DNA from: Ketobacter sp963922875
GTDB taxonomy: Bacteria; Pseudomonadota; Gammaproteobacteria; Pseudomonadales; Ketobacteraceae
DNA: 64,000 bases
Direction: 5' to 3'
Assembly: GCA_963922875.1 (NCBI GenBank)
Contig: CAWUJH010000003.1
Span: 434,001 to 498,000, forward strand
Made by a program: the position numbers and the translations under genes. The notes beneath the pieces are model-generated. The model did no database searches. It saw only the letters and a program-made list of their open reading frames with translations, and was not told the DNA's origin. This document shows, piece after piece, positions 35,414 to 44,151 of the stretch. Every line of letters starts with the position of its first letter. The stretch's first letter is position 1.

Positions 35414-36827
35414 TTACTTTATAAAGTTTCTTGTCCCTCTTTTTATTCTTGGTAATACAGCACATGCAGAGAATGGCGAGTTTTCTGGATGGGTTAATGT
35501 TGAGAGTCGTTTTTATCCCGATACAGGGGAATCCGTGGATGAACAGTACTATCCCTCTGCAGCGTTTCAGCTCGACTATTTTAAACCCCTAAATGACACT
35601 AACGAGATGGTGGCTGGACTGTTTGTTCGTGTTGACGCTGTGGACGATGAGCGCAACCAGATTGATGTCCGAGAATTGCTGTGGATTCACTATGCGGACA
35701 GCTATCAACTGCGAGCGGGTGTGGGCCAGGTGTCATGGGGGGTTAATGAGGTTTTTAAAATTACCGATCTGGTCAATCAAAAAGACCGGGCGGAAATACC
35801 GTATCAACGAAAGCTGGGTCAACCCTTGGTAGGCCTTTCTTTTTATTGGGGCGAAGATCTTATTGAACTCTACACTCTCTACGGACTCAGACCGGCCTGG
35901 TTTCCCGGTGAAGATGGACGCCTAAGATATCCTATCCTGGTTGACCCCGATAACCAGGAGTACGACCGCGGGCAAACTGGAGAGTGGGATTTTGCTGCCC
36001 GCTGGAAAACCCGTTGGGGAAATGCAGACATCAGCTTGTCACACTTCTACGGTGTTACACGAGATCCCTATTTTGTATTTAATCTGGATTTCGAGAACCC
36101 CTATCTTTTACCTGTGTATGAAAAAGTAAACCAAAGTTCAGCAAATATTGTGTATCCATGGAATGAAGTCTTGCTGAAAGGGGAGTTTACTTACCAAACC
36201 GGCGGTATTGAACAATTTGAATCGGTTGCGGGTGGGTTTGAATTTACTATGGGTGGGATTTTTGAATCCGCAGTGGATTTAACCTGGTATGTGGAAGCCA
36301 TCTGGGACAGTCGGGACCAGATTTATGCGACATTGTTTGATCATGATGTAGCGGTAGCGGCAAGGTTCGCTTTCAATGATGCACGTGACAGTAATTTGGT
36401 GCTGGGTTTAGTGGCGGACTACGAATACGATGAAGCCATGGGGTATCTGTTTTGGACCAATACCATGGGTCAAAGCTGGACGTTGAATGTGAGTGCTCAG
36501 TATTTCATGGCCAACGAACCGCGCCTGGACCCTCTTGATTACCAACAGGATTTAACTGAATTGGTAACTTCCAGCCCAGTTCCGGATGAAGTAATCAATC
36601 GAGTGGCTGCTTACTTTGAAGATACCACATTGAGTTCAGCGCAACTTGATCAAATCAAAAGGCAGTTGGCCATCATCCAAAATGACAGCAGTCTATTTAA
36701 TAATGTGGAATCCAATGTGGCGGCGCAGACTATATTCGATTTACTAAGAATTTCTGACAATACCCAAAAAATGAATTTGATTGAACGCGACGCATATGTT
36801 CAGCTAGACGTGTTTTATCACTTTTAA
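35385..36827 (+). CDS. outer-membrane beta-barrel protein, likely export partner
   Basis: This 480-residue protein has a signal peptide (basic start, hydrophobic core FLVPLFILG, cleavage after AHA). Repeated amphipathic strands rich in Tyr and Trp follow (WVNVESRFYP, AAFQLDYF, GLSFYWGEDLIELYTLYGL). It ends in Phe within VQLDVFYHF, the C-terminal signature read by the BAM machinery. A helical insertion of about 80 residues (about 385-460) lies before the last strand. It resembles DUF1302-type or similar barrels that neighbour MMPL/RND exporters and LolA-like proteins; the family name is tentative. Its start overlaps the upstream membrane-protein gene, and the LolA-like gene follows after 15 bases. 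The expected role is the outer-membrane step of lipid export. Confidence 0.8.
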   Translation: MKNKKLQFSNYFIKFLVPLFILGNTAHAENGEFSGWVNVESRFYPDTGESVDEQYYPSAAFQLDYFKPLNDTNEMVAGLFVRVDAVDDERNQIDVRELLWIHYADSYQLRAGVGQVSWGVNEVFKITDLVNQKDRAEIPYQRKLGQPLVGLSFYWGEDLIELYTLYGLRPAWFPGEDGRLRYPILVDPDNQEYDRGQTGEWDFAARWKTRWGNADISLSHFYGVTRDPYFVFNLDFENPYLLPVYEKVNQSSANIVYPWNEVLLKGEFTYQTGGIEQFESVAGGFEFTMGGIFESAVDLTWYVEAIWDSRDQIYATLFDHDVAVAARFAFNDARDSNLVLGLVADYEYDEAMGYLFWTNTMGQSWTLNVSAQYFMANEPRLDPLDYQQDLTELVTSSPVPDEVINRVAAYFEDTTLSSAQLDQIKRQLAIIQNDSSLFNNVESNVAAQTIFDLLRISDNTQKMNLIERDAYVQLDVFYHF

Positions 36828-36842
36828 ATTGGAGGGCGAATT

Positions 36843-37607
36843 ATGTTACGTTGTTTATTGTTGCTCGTGTTAATGATTCCGGGTTGGGTAGTTGCTGAGC
36901 CCCTGACCGCAAAAGAAATTATCGAAAAGTCAATGCAGAATGGTACCGGTGTTGATGACTTTACTCATGAACTGAAAATGATACTGGTGGATAATGAAGG
37001 CGATACTTTAGAGCGAGAAATGCTGGTAAAAGTATTGAAAGAGAAGGATGGCACCTCTCATTCGCTGTCTATTTTTACAGCACCACGACGGGAAAGAGGC
37101 ATTTCATTGCTGACAGAAACGGTAAAGTCAGGACCTGATGTACAGTATTTGTATATACAAAATAGAGTTAAGCGGATTAACAGCTCAAATCGAAGCTCCT
37201 CATTCCGGGGCACTGAATTTACCTTCGAAGATCTATCCAGTCAGAAACCTGATGACTATAAATTTGAGGCGACTGGAGAGGATAGCTGTCAGCAATGGCG
37301 CTGTTATGTCTTGGTTCGCACACCATTAATTGAAGATTCTTCATATAGCAAAACCAAGCTCTGGATTGATAAAGAGCATTTCCGCTTGGTTAAAGCAGAA
37401 TTCTATGATCATGATAACAAACTGCTTAAGACCATGACGGCGGAAGATTTCAGCTTGGTCGAAGGTAAGTATTGGAATCCTAAGCGGGTTGTTATGGCGA
37501 ACCAACAAACGGGTAAAAGCACTCGAATGGTGTCCGAGTCATTAAAAATCAACACCGGACTAAAGCCTTCAGAATTTACTGAACTGGCTATGCGTAACTG
37601 GCGATAA
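36843..37607 (+). CDS. outer membrane lipoprotein-sorting-like (LolA-fold) periplasmic protein
   Basis: This 254-residue periplasmic protein has a 19-residue signal peptide ending VVA before EPLTAKEIIEKSM. The body matches the TP_0789-like/LolA-fold outer membrane lipoprotein-sorting family: repeated strands (HELKMILVDNEGD, LSIFTAPRRERGISLL, TKLWIDKEHFRLVKAEFYD, GKYWNPKRVVM) that form an open half-barrel for a lipid. Members often neighbour MMPL/RND exporters. GGAGG precedes the start. As the last gene of the cluster it is the likely periplasmic carrier between the MMPL pump and the barrel (inference from context). Confidence 0.88.
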   Translation: MLRCLLLLVLMIPGWVVAEPLTAKEIIEKSMQNGTGVDDFTHELKMILVDNEGDTLEREMLVKVLKEKDGTSHSLSIFTAPRRERGISLLTETVKSGPDVQYLYIQNRVKRINSSNRSSSFRGTEFTFEDLSSQKPDDYKFEATGEDSCQQWRCYVLVRTPLIEDSSYSKTKLWIDKEHFRLVKAEFYDHDNKLLKTMTAEDFSLVEGKYWNPKRVVMANQQTGKSTRMVSESLKINTGLKPSEFTELAMRNWR

Positions 37608-37630
37608 TAGCGTTATAAGGATAGCCCTGG

Positions 37631-37659
37631 TCAGGACGGTTTTAGAAAAAGCGTCCTGA
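37631..37659. terminator. bidirectional terminator candidate
   Basis: TCAGGACG and CGTCCTGA form a perfect 8-bp stem around a 13-base AT-rich loop, followed by a T-containing tract (TCGTTTGTT). It lies between the stop codons of the convergent LolA-like and AraC genes, as expected for a shared terminator. The U-tract is weak. Confidence 0.6.
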
Positions 37660-37671
37660 TCGTTTGTTAGC

Positions 37672-38697
37672 TTAAGAAAGATTTTTTTTAAACTCTCTAG
37701 GTGATTGCCCAGACCATTTTTTAAAAGACTTGCTAAAGGCCGAGGAATCACAAAAACCGAGTAATAATGCAATATCAGTTATACAATTCTTGTCTTCGTT
37801 CAGAAAATCAATAGCAAGCTCTTTACGTACCTCATCCAATTCATGTTGGAAATTGGTGTTAAGTTCATTAAGTTTTCTTCTTAAGGTGCGTCCGCTCATT
37901 CCGAGCGAATGAGCGGCTTCATCGAGCGAAGGGAAATTGCCTACATTCCGGCTTAACAGGTCTCTGAGCCTGTCGGTTAATAAGTCGATGTTTGAATCAG
38001 TTGTCGTATTCTTTAGAAAATTTTGTTTTGCACTTAGCGCGATATTCCGATTTGCTAACAACAGTTTACGAGCCGCTATCTCTTTTGAAACAACAAATTC
38101 GGTACATTGCGTATTGAATTTTATGGGGCATTTAAAGTACTGGTCGAATTTTTCGATGTAACTTGGCTCTTCGTAAGGAAAGCCAATATACTCAGGTTCC
38201 GCATTGTTACCGAGCAAGAAATGAAGAATGTTGTAAAAGTTAACCGCAATCGCTTCAAAGAGGCACTTTGAGTAGGGTGCCAGTGACACTTTTTCAGTAA
38301 TTCTAATTCCCGCTATCTGTGCTTCTTCGAAATACTCCATCTGCAAAGCGGGAGATGCAATAGAACAGAAATAAGGAGCCATTTTAAGGCAGTCACCGTA
38401 GGTTTCCTGCGCCATGATTGATACCCCAGCCATCCCGTGAATAGAAAGAGGCATTCTTGCCCCAATTTCCAAGCCGCTGGATTGGTTATCGTCACTATAG
38501 ATACTGCTAACTAAACGTCGCATTTCATCTACAGAAACGGCTCTGCTCCGTTCTGTAATATCATGTATGTCAACACCAGACGTTCGCTGTATTGAGTCCA
38601 AGTTGTGGCCTTGATGCTCTAGAAATTCAAAATAAGTTTGAATATAGGTAGCAGCCATTGCCAGGCTATTCTTTTGGCTTGTCCTCGATGTCGTCAC
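37672..38697 (-). CDS. AraC-family transcriptional regulator (OruR/ArgR-like)
   Basis: This 341-residue regulator has an N-terminal arabinose-binding-type domain of the OruR/ORF-2 kind (about 20-205; motif GLEIGARMPLSIHGMAGVSI). A C-terminal double helix-turn-helix follows (about 235-340: SLDEAAHSLGMSGRTLRRKL and ITDIALLLGFCDSSAFSKSF, ending QSPREFKK). Members sense small ligands and usually activate adjacent genes. It converges on the biosynthetic operon with a terminator between, and is the obvious candidate for pathway-specific control. The paired repeats at 7611-7645 could be its site. Its promoter lies in 38698-38860, which contains TATAATATAATA-like sequence. Confidence 0.9.
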   Translation of the reverse strand: MTTSRTSQKNSLAMAATYIQTYFEFLEHQGHNLDSIQRTSGVDIHDITERSRAVSVDEMRRLVSSIYSDDNQSSGLEIGARMPLSIHGMAGVSIMAQETYGDCLKMAPYFCSIASPALQMEYFEEAQIAGIRITEKVSLAPYSKCLFEAIAVNFYNILHFLLGNNAEPEYIGFPYEEPSYIEKFDQYFKCPIKFNTQCTEFVVSKEIAARKLLLANRNIALSAKQNFLKNTTTDSNIDLLTDRLRDLLSRNVGNFPSLDEAAHSLGMSGRTLRRKLNELNTNFQHELDEVRKELAIDFLNEDKNCITDIALLLGFCDSSAFSKSFKKWSGQSPREFKKNLS

Positions 38698-38926
38698 TTT
38701 ATCTCTGCCAGTAGGCTCGCGTTCAAGGGTTTATAATATAATACAGTTTTGTACGTATAGAATAGGATATAAAGGGCTTTATAGTAGGCAAAATTTAGCC
38801 AGATTGTAAAAATTAGCGACTAATGTTGATTCTTGGGATAGTGGCTAATTGAGTTTGGAAAATGAAATGGCCCGCGTTTTTAGGCTTTGTCATACTCGAG
38901 AGGCAAAAAAGTATTTGCGTTTTGTT

Positions 38927-38968
38927 AGAACCCCATATACTGTATATGTATACAGTATATGGGGTTCT
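38927..38968. promoter_or_regulatory. SOS box in a 42-bp near-perfect palindrome, lexA-like promoter
   Basis: CTGTATATGTATACAG at 38940-38955 is a perfect CTG-N10-CAG LexA box. It is the core of a longer palindrome with 20-bp perfect arms (left arm AGAACCCCATATACTGTATA) around two unpaired centre bases. The box overlaps a possible -10 (TATACT 38936-38941), with TTGCGT upstream as -35. The LexA-like gene starts 41 bases downstream, so autoregulation is expected. The remainder of the 311-base gap between the AraC and LexA-like genes (38698-39008) holds no gene; it has AT-rich promoter-like sequence. Confidence 0.85.
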
Positions 38969-39008
38969 GCTTAGGCAGAGCAGGTCGCTTGACTCGGGAG
39001 AAGATAAA

Positions 39009-39617
39009 ATGAAATGTTCATTTCAAACTCAGCCAATGTCAGATTTACTTATTGCTCATGCTCAGCTGATCAGTTGGGTGGCCGATCATAAATCAGAATT
39101 AGGAGTCTGGCCAACGATTGACCAAACCCTGGCATTTCCTGGTCATGACTCTAGTTTGCTGGAAGATCTCTCTACCTGGGGGATTTTACAGGTCACTGGA
39201 GATGGGCATCTGATCATCACTGAAGAGTGTAAACCTTTGCCTGTCATTGGGTCTGTTGCTGCAGGTTCTCCCATTGAAGCCATAGAGCATCAACAAGGCC
39301 AGTTAAACCTCCCTCTCGAGTGTTTTCGGGAACGGCCAACCTACTTGCTGAGAGTAAGAGGAGATAGCATGATTGATGCAGGAATTCGGGAAGGAGACTT
39401 AATCGCCATACGTAAAACTAGCCAAGCTGGAGAAGGTAAAATTGTAGTGGCGAGAGTGGATAATGAAGTAACTGTTAAGCGTCTCAAGCTCTCGGGTGAC
39501 CAAGTAGCGCTCATGCCCGCGAATAAACAGTACCAACCTTTGCTCATTGCGTCAGACGCGTTAACCATAGAAGGGGTATTTGTTGGCCTCATTAGAGATC
39601 AACGGCCCATACATTAG
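39009..39617 (+). CDS. lexA: LexA-like SOS repressor with divergent N-terminus (S24 peptidase)
   Basis: This protein has 202 residues, the length of E. coli LexA. The start chosen is ATG 39009 behind GGGAGAAG. The C-terminal S24 self-cleavage domain is intact: scissile Ala85-Gly86 (SVAAGSP), Ser120 (RGDSMID) and Lys157 (VTVKRL), each one residue from the E. coli positions. LexA represses DNA-damage genes until RecA filaments trigger self-cleavage. The N-terminal 75 residues do not show the usual LexA winged-helix signature (no TRAEIAQ-like recognition helix), though WPTIDQTLAFPG and LLEDLSTWGILQV could be a diverged version. The perfect SOS box in its promoter supports a LexA role; it could instead be a second, LexA-like regulator. 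Confidence 0.82.
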   Translation: MKCSFQTQPMSDLLIAHAQLISWVADHKSELGVWPTIDQTLAFPGHDSSLLEDLSTWGILQVTGDGHLIITEECKPLPVIGSVAAGSPIEAIEHQQGQLNLPLECFRERPTYLLRVRGDSMIDAGIREGDLIAIRKTSQAGEGKIVVARVDNEVTVKRLKLSGDQVALMPANKQYQPLLIASDALTIEGVFVGLIRDQRPIH

Positions 39618-39624
39618 CAGGCTA

Positions 39625-40647
39625 CTAGCCACCAAACCAAGTTATTAGTAATGCCGCCATGCTGGCGATAATAGCGATAATGGACAGCGTATCCCTGTGC
39701 TTAATGCCAGCGTTTGCCAAGGTTTCGTTCACTGAGTCCATGATCGAGTTTTTGATATTGTCCAGCTCTCCTTGAGTAGTGTCTTGGGCAATGGTTTGAC
39801 TGATAGAGGTGGCGGCCTCTTTTGCAGCTTCTCCTGCAGTGGCGGCTGCCGTGAATTGGGCGACTTTTTTGACCTCTTCAAGCAGTCCGGGAGAGGGTTC
39901 TTTCGCTGATCTTAGCAAGTTATCCAGTTGCTGCATGGCATCGCTGACTTGCTCATTAAGCTCTAGGGAGATGGTTTCTATTCTGGCATCGATTAATTCA
40001 CTCGCGACTCGGTGACTAATGCTGGTGCCTTGTTCGCGCACCTGGTTTTCCAGACGGCTTTGAAATTCAGCTTTTAAATCCGTTTTAAGACTCTCCATTT
40101 TTTCGCGAGTATCCGCCAAAATAGGGTCAACAATGCTTTCTCTTACCTGTTTTTGGAATTGCTCGATACGTTCATCCAGCGTCTTTCGGACTATGTTTTC
40201 TACCACGCGAATGCTGAGATTAGGCGTCGATGTTCCTGTTCTGGGTTCTGCAATCTGTGCTTGAGATTCGGCCATGGTTTCAGAGCCCAGTTTGTTCAGG
40301 ATAGCCGTTAGTGTGGCTGCAGGAGCCGGTTTTGGCAAAATAGCGTAAGCACCCACAGCCAATGCCTGCTCGGCATAATCGGAACCCTCTTTAGATGTGC
40401 ACATGATAATTGGGATATTCTGTATGTCGGGGTTGCCTTTGATGGCCTTAGTGGCCTCAAATCCATCCATACCGGGCATTAAATGGTCCATAAAGATTAT
40501 GTCAGGGGAGTGGCTGCTAAGGTAGTTTAACGCGTCTCCAGCAGATTCAGCGAAATCTGTTTTAATATCCTGTTGCTGAAGTAGTTTTTTCAATGAAAAA
40601 CGGGCTGATTTCGAATCATCCACTACTAGTGCGTGCTTAATCGGCAT
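39625..40647 (-). CDS. response regulator with helical region and C-terminal membrane anchor
   Basis: This 340-residue protein starts at ATG 40647 behind GGAAGAG; an in-frame TTG lies 18 bases upstream. The receiver domain (1-120) has the acidic pair Asp10-Asp11, phosphoacceptor Asp54 (FMDHLMPGMDG), Thr/Ser in MCTSKEG and Lys106 (LPKP). Residues about 145-310 are predominantly charged helix (ERIEQFQKQVRESIVDPI, REKMESLKTDLKAEFQSRL), probably coiled coil, with Ala-rich segments. The end is a single membrane helix (LSIIAIIASMAALLITWFGG). A receiver tethered to the membrane by its C-terminus is unusual. The output is unknown; no kinase gene is adjacent. Confidence 0.88.
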   Translation of the reverse strand: MPIKHALVVDDSKSARFSLKKLLQQQDIKTDFAESAGDALNYLSSHSPDIIFMDHLMPGMDGFEATKAIKGNPDIQNIPIIMCTSKEGSDYAEQALAVGAYAILPKPAPAATLTAILNKLGSETMAESQAQIAEPRTGTSTPNLSIRVVENIVRKTLDERIEQFQKQVRESIVDPILADTREKMESLKTDLKAEFQSRLENQVREQGTSISHRVASELIDARIETISLELNEQVSDAMQQLDNLLRSAKEPSPGLLEEVKKVAQFTAAATAGEAAKEAATSISQTIAQDTTQGELDNIKNSIMDSVNETLANAGIKHRDTLSIIAIIASMAALLITWFGG

Positions 40648-40758
40648 GGATATGATCTCTTCCAACTAATTGAAGTAGAGTTTATAGGTTCAGTATATAC
40701 AGAGTTTCGGGATTCTGCTTGTATGAAATAAGGTCAGATTTCGCCTCTATTCAAGGTC

Positions 40759-41118
40759 TTAGGTGTGTTCATAAGAGGCCTTTTCGGCCACTTGTAACAG
40801 TAACTTCACGTTTTTTGCATTTGCTTTCCAGGCTGCATCCGCCAAGTCTCCCACGATGGGCACAATCCCCAGGAAAAAATCGATAACTATATTCAATATC
40901 ATTTTGAACCAGATGAATTTTGAAACAGGGTAGTGGCGAGCCGCTAACAGGATATAGGCAGAAACCAAGAAGGTTAAAAAGTCACCGACAACAGGTATTA
41001 GCCCAATAATAAAATCCCAGCCTATACGATAGGAGGTAAAGGGTATTTTGTACTGATTATCTAGAAGTGTGGCTATGCGTTGTAGTTTAGCTGGGGAATA
41101 TAACTTTCCTGGTGCCAT
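40759..41118 (-). CDS. DUF4112 family small membrane protein
   Basis: This 119-residue protein shows the DUF4112 pattern: an N-terminal helix (LQRIATLLDNQYKIP), then GLIPVVGDFLTFLVSAYILL and a repeated GIVPIVGDLADAAWKANAKN. The two PVVGD/PIVGD motifs, each followed by a hydrophobic segment, are characteristic. The function of the family is unknown. It is downstream of, and in the same orientation as, the two DUF445 genes. Confidence 0.88.
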   Translation of the reverse strand: MAPGKLYSPAKLQRIATLLDNQYKIPFTSYRIGWDFIIGLIPVVGDFLTFLVSAYILLAARHYPVSKFIWFKMILNIVIDFFLGIVPIVGDLADAAWKANAKNVKLLLQVAEKASYEHT

Positions 41119-41169
41119 GTAGACTGTCGCTCCATCGTGAAAGTGATCTGAAACAGTTCTCGTTCAACG

Positions 41170-42396
41170 TTACAGTAACGAAAGCAACCATTCAAATAGC
41201 CCTAAAGGAAGTCCAATAGCGAGGCCCACCATGCCACCTAGTATTGACAGCGGACTCAGTATTTCGTTCCGCTCATCTTTTAGAGCTTCCGCTGGCAGGC
41301 TGTGGAATTGTTTTTGTAAGAACAAGTTGACCTGCTGACTGCGCTCCTGGTTGAACGCCTCATTGTTCAGCGGTTCCATTATGGACTTAGACAATGTTCT
41401 TGTGAGCGTGTTTTTTAATTTTACGTAGCCAACAGGGCCAATTGTAACCTGAATCAGTGTTCGAATATCAGCGTCTTCCACTAAGCTGGATAAACGTCGT
41501 TTGATGAGCCGTTGTACTTGGTGGCTTTGATCTGTCAAGAATAACGCGCCAGCGATATTTTTAACCGAGAAAACCTGGTCGGCCAGTATAGTTGCGAGAG
41601 CCATTTCTTGATTTTGACGGCGCATGTTCTGGCGGCGTTTTATGATTGCGCTCAAGTAGGGAACCTCGACGGATAGTGTTAACTCTAAGTATTTTCGGGC
41701 AACCCAGTAAAAGCCAAAGGTTATCGCGGTTGCAGTAATTACCCAATACCAGAGTGTAAACAATTGCCAGTGATAGCTAATCAGTGCTTGCAGGATTCCC
41801 ATTAAAAAACCATAACCCATACAAAAATATTGGATTTGGCTAAAACTAGGTCCGCTGATTTCGCGATAAATTTTTTCGATGACACCGGGTTGTTGCGATT
41901 CCGCGTATTCCAACAGTGCCTGGAATGACAAGGCTCGGGACATTCCATCGCTCAATTCTTCGATGATGTCATCCAAAACTCGTGGTAGTAAACGATGTGT
42001 GCGACTGTAAAGCCGGTTTTTTAGCAGTATTGGCAGATTTTCCCAGAGCATGAGATTGTTTTTCGCCATCACATTGTCAACGATGCTATCCAGTTGCGGT
42101 CGCAAGTAGTCAAGCTGATGGTGAATTAGCTTTTCAGGGCTAATATGCTCAAATATCTGTTGCACGTTTGCGAGCTGATCAAGCAACCCCTGTGACCAAT
42201 GATGGAGATAAAACTGCTTATGCCGATAGAAGTATCCTTGCCAGCCAAAGTAGGGTGGTATGCCATAGAATTTTCTGGGATATAGCCCAAGTATGCGAAT
42301 TAGTCTGATTGTAATCCATCCCATGGCGGCACCTACAAAAGGTAGAAGCACATAGCAAAGTGAGATCGCATGAGATGAAGTTAACGCTTCACTCAT
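41170..42396 (-). CDS. DUF445 family membrane protein, diverged paralogue
   Basis: This 408-residue protein has an N-terminal membrane helix (LCYVLLPFVGAAMGWITIRL), the DUF445 motif YGIPPYFGWQGYF, a long helical middle region, a central helix pair (about 190-250) and a C-terminal helix (LSILGGMVGLAIGLPLGLFEW). The next gene upstream codes for a clear paralogue. Compared with that protein, the first helix lacks the conserved NWVAIQL-type stretch and the FGWQG motif is followed by Tyr/His rather than basic residues, so it may have a specialised role. The DUF445/YheB-like family has no established function. Confidence 0.85.
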   Translation of the reverse strand: MSEALTSSHAISLCYVLLPFVGAAMGWITIRLIRILGLYPRKFYGIPPYFGWQGYFYRHKQFYLHHWSQGLLDQLANVQQIFEHISPEKLIHHQLDYLRPQLDSIVDNVMAKNNLMLWENLPILLKNRLYSRTHRLLPRVLDDIIEELSDGMSRALSFQALLEYAESQQPGVIEKIYREISGPSFSQIQYFCMGYGFLMGILQALISYHWQLFTLWYWVITATAITFGFYWVARKYLELTLSVEVPYLSAIIKRRQNMRRQNQEMALATILADQVFSVKNIAGALFLTDQSHQVQRLIKRRLSSLVEDADIRTLIQVTIGPVGYVKLKNTLTRTLSKSIMEPLNNEAFNQERSQQVNLFLQKQFHSLPAEALKDERNEILSPLSILGGMVGLAIGLPLGLFEWLLSLL

Positions 42397-42645
42397 TACA
42401 GGGCGTAACCTTTTATTGCCATTGGGGAGTCTCCTGTTATCAGAGCTATTGAAGTCTTCAGAGTAAACTCTTGACCGGAATGGGGGTGTTAGTTTTACTG
42501 CACCCAGTCAAACTGTCTAACTTACAAGCACTGTAATATTTATTATCATTGTAATATTAATTGAAATCGCAGGAATTGTATTACCATATTAATTGGTTGC
42601 GCATTGGCCGTTTTTTCACTTAGCAGCTAAAAATCGGACAAAACA

Positions 42646-43884
42646 TTAAATAGTGCTAGAAAACATTAACAATAATTGCGCAAATCCGGCCATCAAACCA
42701 AGCACGCCACCAAGAGTGATAAGAATCCATTCATCTTCCTGGAACGCCGGGCGGAGCAGGTCCTGAAATTCCTCTGAGGACATGGCCTGCATCCGTTCGC
42801 GGAACATTTTTTCGACGACTTTACCTCTTTCCTTGCTGAATAGTGGATCTTCCATGGAAATAAGTGAAATTTGTAAGGTTTTTTCCTCTATGGCTCTTTT
42901 TAAATCCACAAACCCTTCAACTCCCACGGCCAGTTGAGTTACCGTCTTAATAACGCCGCCGTCAACGATTGGCCGGATATGCCGCTTTAGCATGGCTTTG
43001 GCCCGGTCGGCTTTGGGGCCAAAAAATATCTCATTCATAATATGGCCGATGGTTAGTATTTCGGTGGTAACAATGCGGCAGTACACCTCAGAAACGGCAT
43101 CTTGTCGACTGAGAAACAGGCCTTGGATGGTAGGTCCCCAGGGGGTGAGCTTGGTGGGTTTTAGAGGACGGAATATCAAATTTAGCGCCAGCCAATTGGT
43201 GGCTAGCCCTACGAATAAACCAAATGCAGGAAGGATCACCCAATCTTTATGGTACCACCACACAAACATCTGAACGATTCCGAATAGAAAACCGAAAACC
43301 AGCCCGGAATTCACCACGAATTTGAATTCAGTTTCACCACATTCCCAAAATACGCGATTGAGCAGATCTGGGTCATTAGACAGTTGTTTGATTATGAGCT
43401 CTTTGGGGTCAACCAGATCTTCGATGTTGGCGTGCATATCGTCAATAAGATTGTCCATTAGCTCAGGAAGTTGACGTCGAGCACGACTGTAAGCACGGTT
43501 TTTTAAAGTGTTTGGGAGATTTTCCCAGAGTACGGCATTGCGTTCTGACATGATGTCGTCAGTGAGCTCTTCAATACGCAAATCAACTACCTTAATTACT
43601 TGGTGGGCGATTTTGCTGGGCTCAAATTCGTCAAAGATCTCTTGGATTGTGCTGATTCGATCAAGGGTGTTTTCCACCACGATAGACGCCATTTTGCGAC
43701 CTTTGCGAGGAATGATGCCTTGCCAGCCAAACCAAGGTGGAATACCGAAGAATTTTACCGGGTAAAAGGTTAATTGTATGGCGACCCAGTTAGTGGCCCA
43801 GCCAACAATAGCGGCAACAAAAGGAATGCTGATGTATTTCCAAAAGTCCGGGTGGTTTACAAACTCGTTGTAAAACTCAAGCAT
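42646..43884 (-). CDS. DUF445 family membrane protein
   Basis: This 412-residue protein has the canonical DUF445 start: WATNWVAIQLTFYPVKFFGI, then PPWFGWQGIIPRKGRKMA. Helical segments with VLWENLPNTLKNRAYSRAR follow, shared almost word for word with the downstream paralogue. A mid-protein membrane pair is followed by a second TNWLALNLIFRPLKP motif, an internal repeat of the first. The end is a hydrophobic helix (ILITLGGVLGLMAGFAQLLLM). The 249-base gap to the paralogue (42397-42645) is AT-rich and gene-free, so the two may have separate promoters. Confidence 0.9.
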   Translation of the reverse strand: MLEFYNEFVNHPDFWKYISIPFVAAIVGWATNWVAIQLTFYPVKFFGIPPWFGWQGIIPRKGRKMASIVVENTLDRISTIQEIFDEFEPSKIAHQVIKVVDLRIEELTDDIMSERNAVLWENLPNTLKNRAYSRARRQLPELMDNLIDDMHANIEDLVDPKELIIKQLSNDPDLLNRVFWECGETEFKFVVNSGLVFGFLFGIVQMFVWWYHKDWVILPAFGLFVGLATNWLALNLIFRPLKPTKLTPWGPTIQGLFLSRQDAVSEVYCRIVTTEILTIGHIMNEIFFGPKADRAKAMLKRHIRPIVDGGVIKTVTQLAVGVEGFVDLKRAIEEKTLQISLISMEDPLFSKERGKVVEKMFRERMQAMSSEEFQDLLRPAFQEDEWILITLGGVLGLMAGFAQLLLMFSSTI

Positions 43885-44151
43885 TGAGCGCTGTATCCTA
43901 TTAGTGTTTACTAGAGGGGATCCTCTACTAATTGGCTGACCGCAAATAACAGGGAAAGCCCAAATTAATCAAGGTGTTCCCAAAAAGCTAGTACACTGCA
44001 TATGTATACGAAAACGCAACAGCGCGGTCAAAAAAACCGGGCTATTATACCTCGGCAAATAAATAAATCTTGGGAAATTTGTCGATGTCCGTAATAATTT
44101 TGCTTATTGACGTCAACTAAAATAATTAGAAATTGGGAAATGGTTCCTGTT

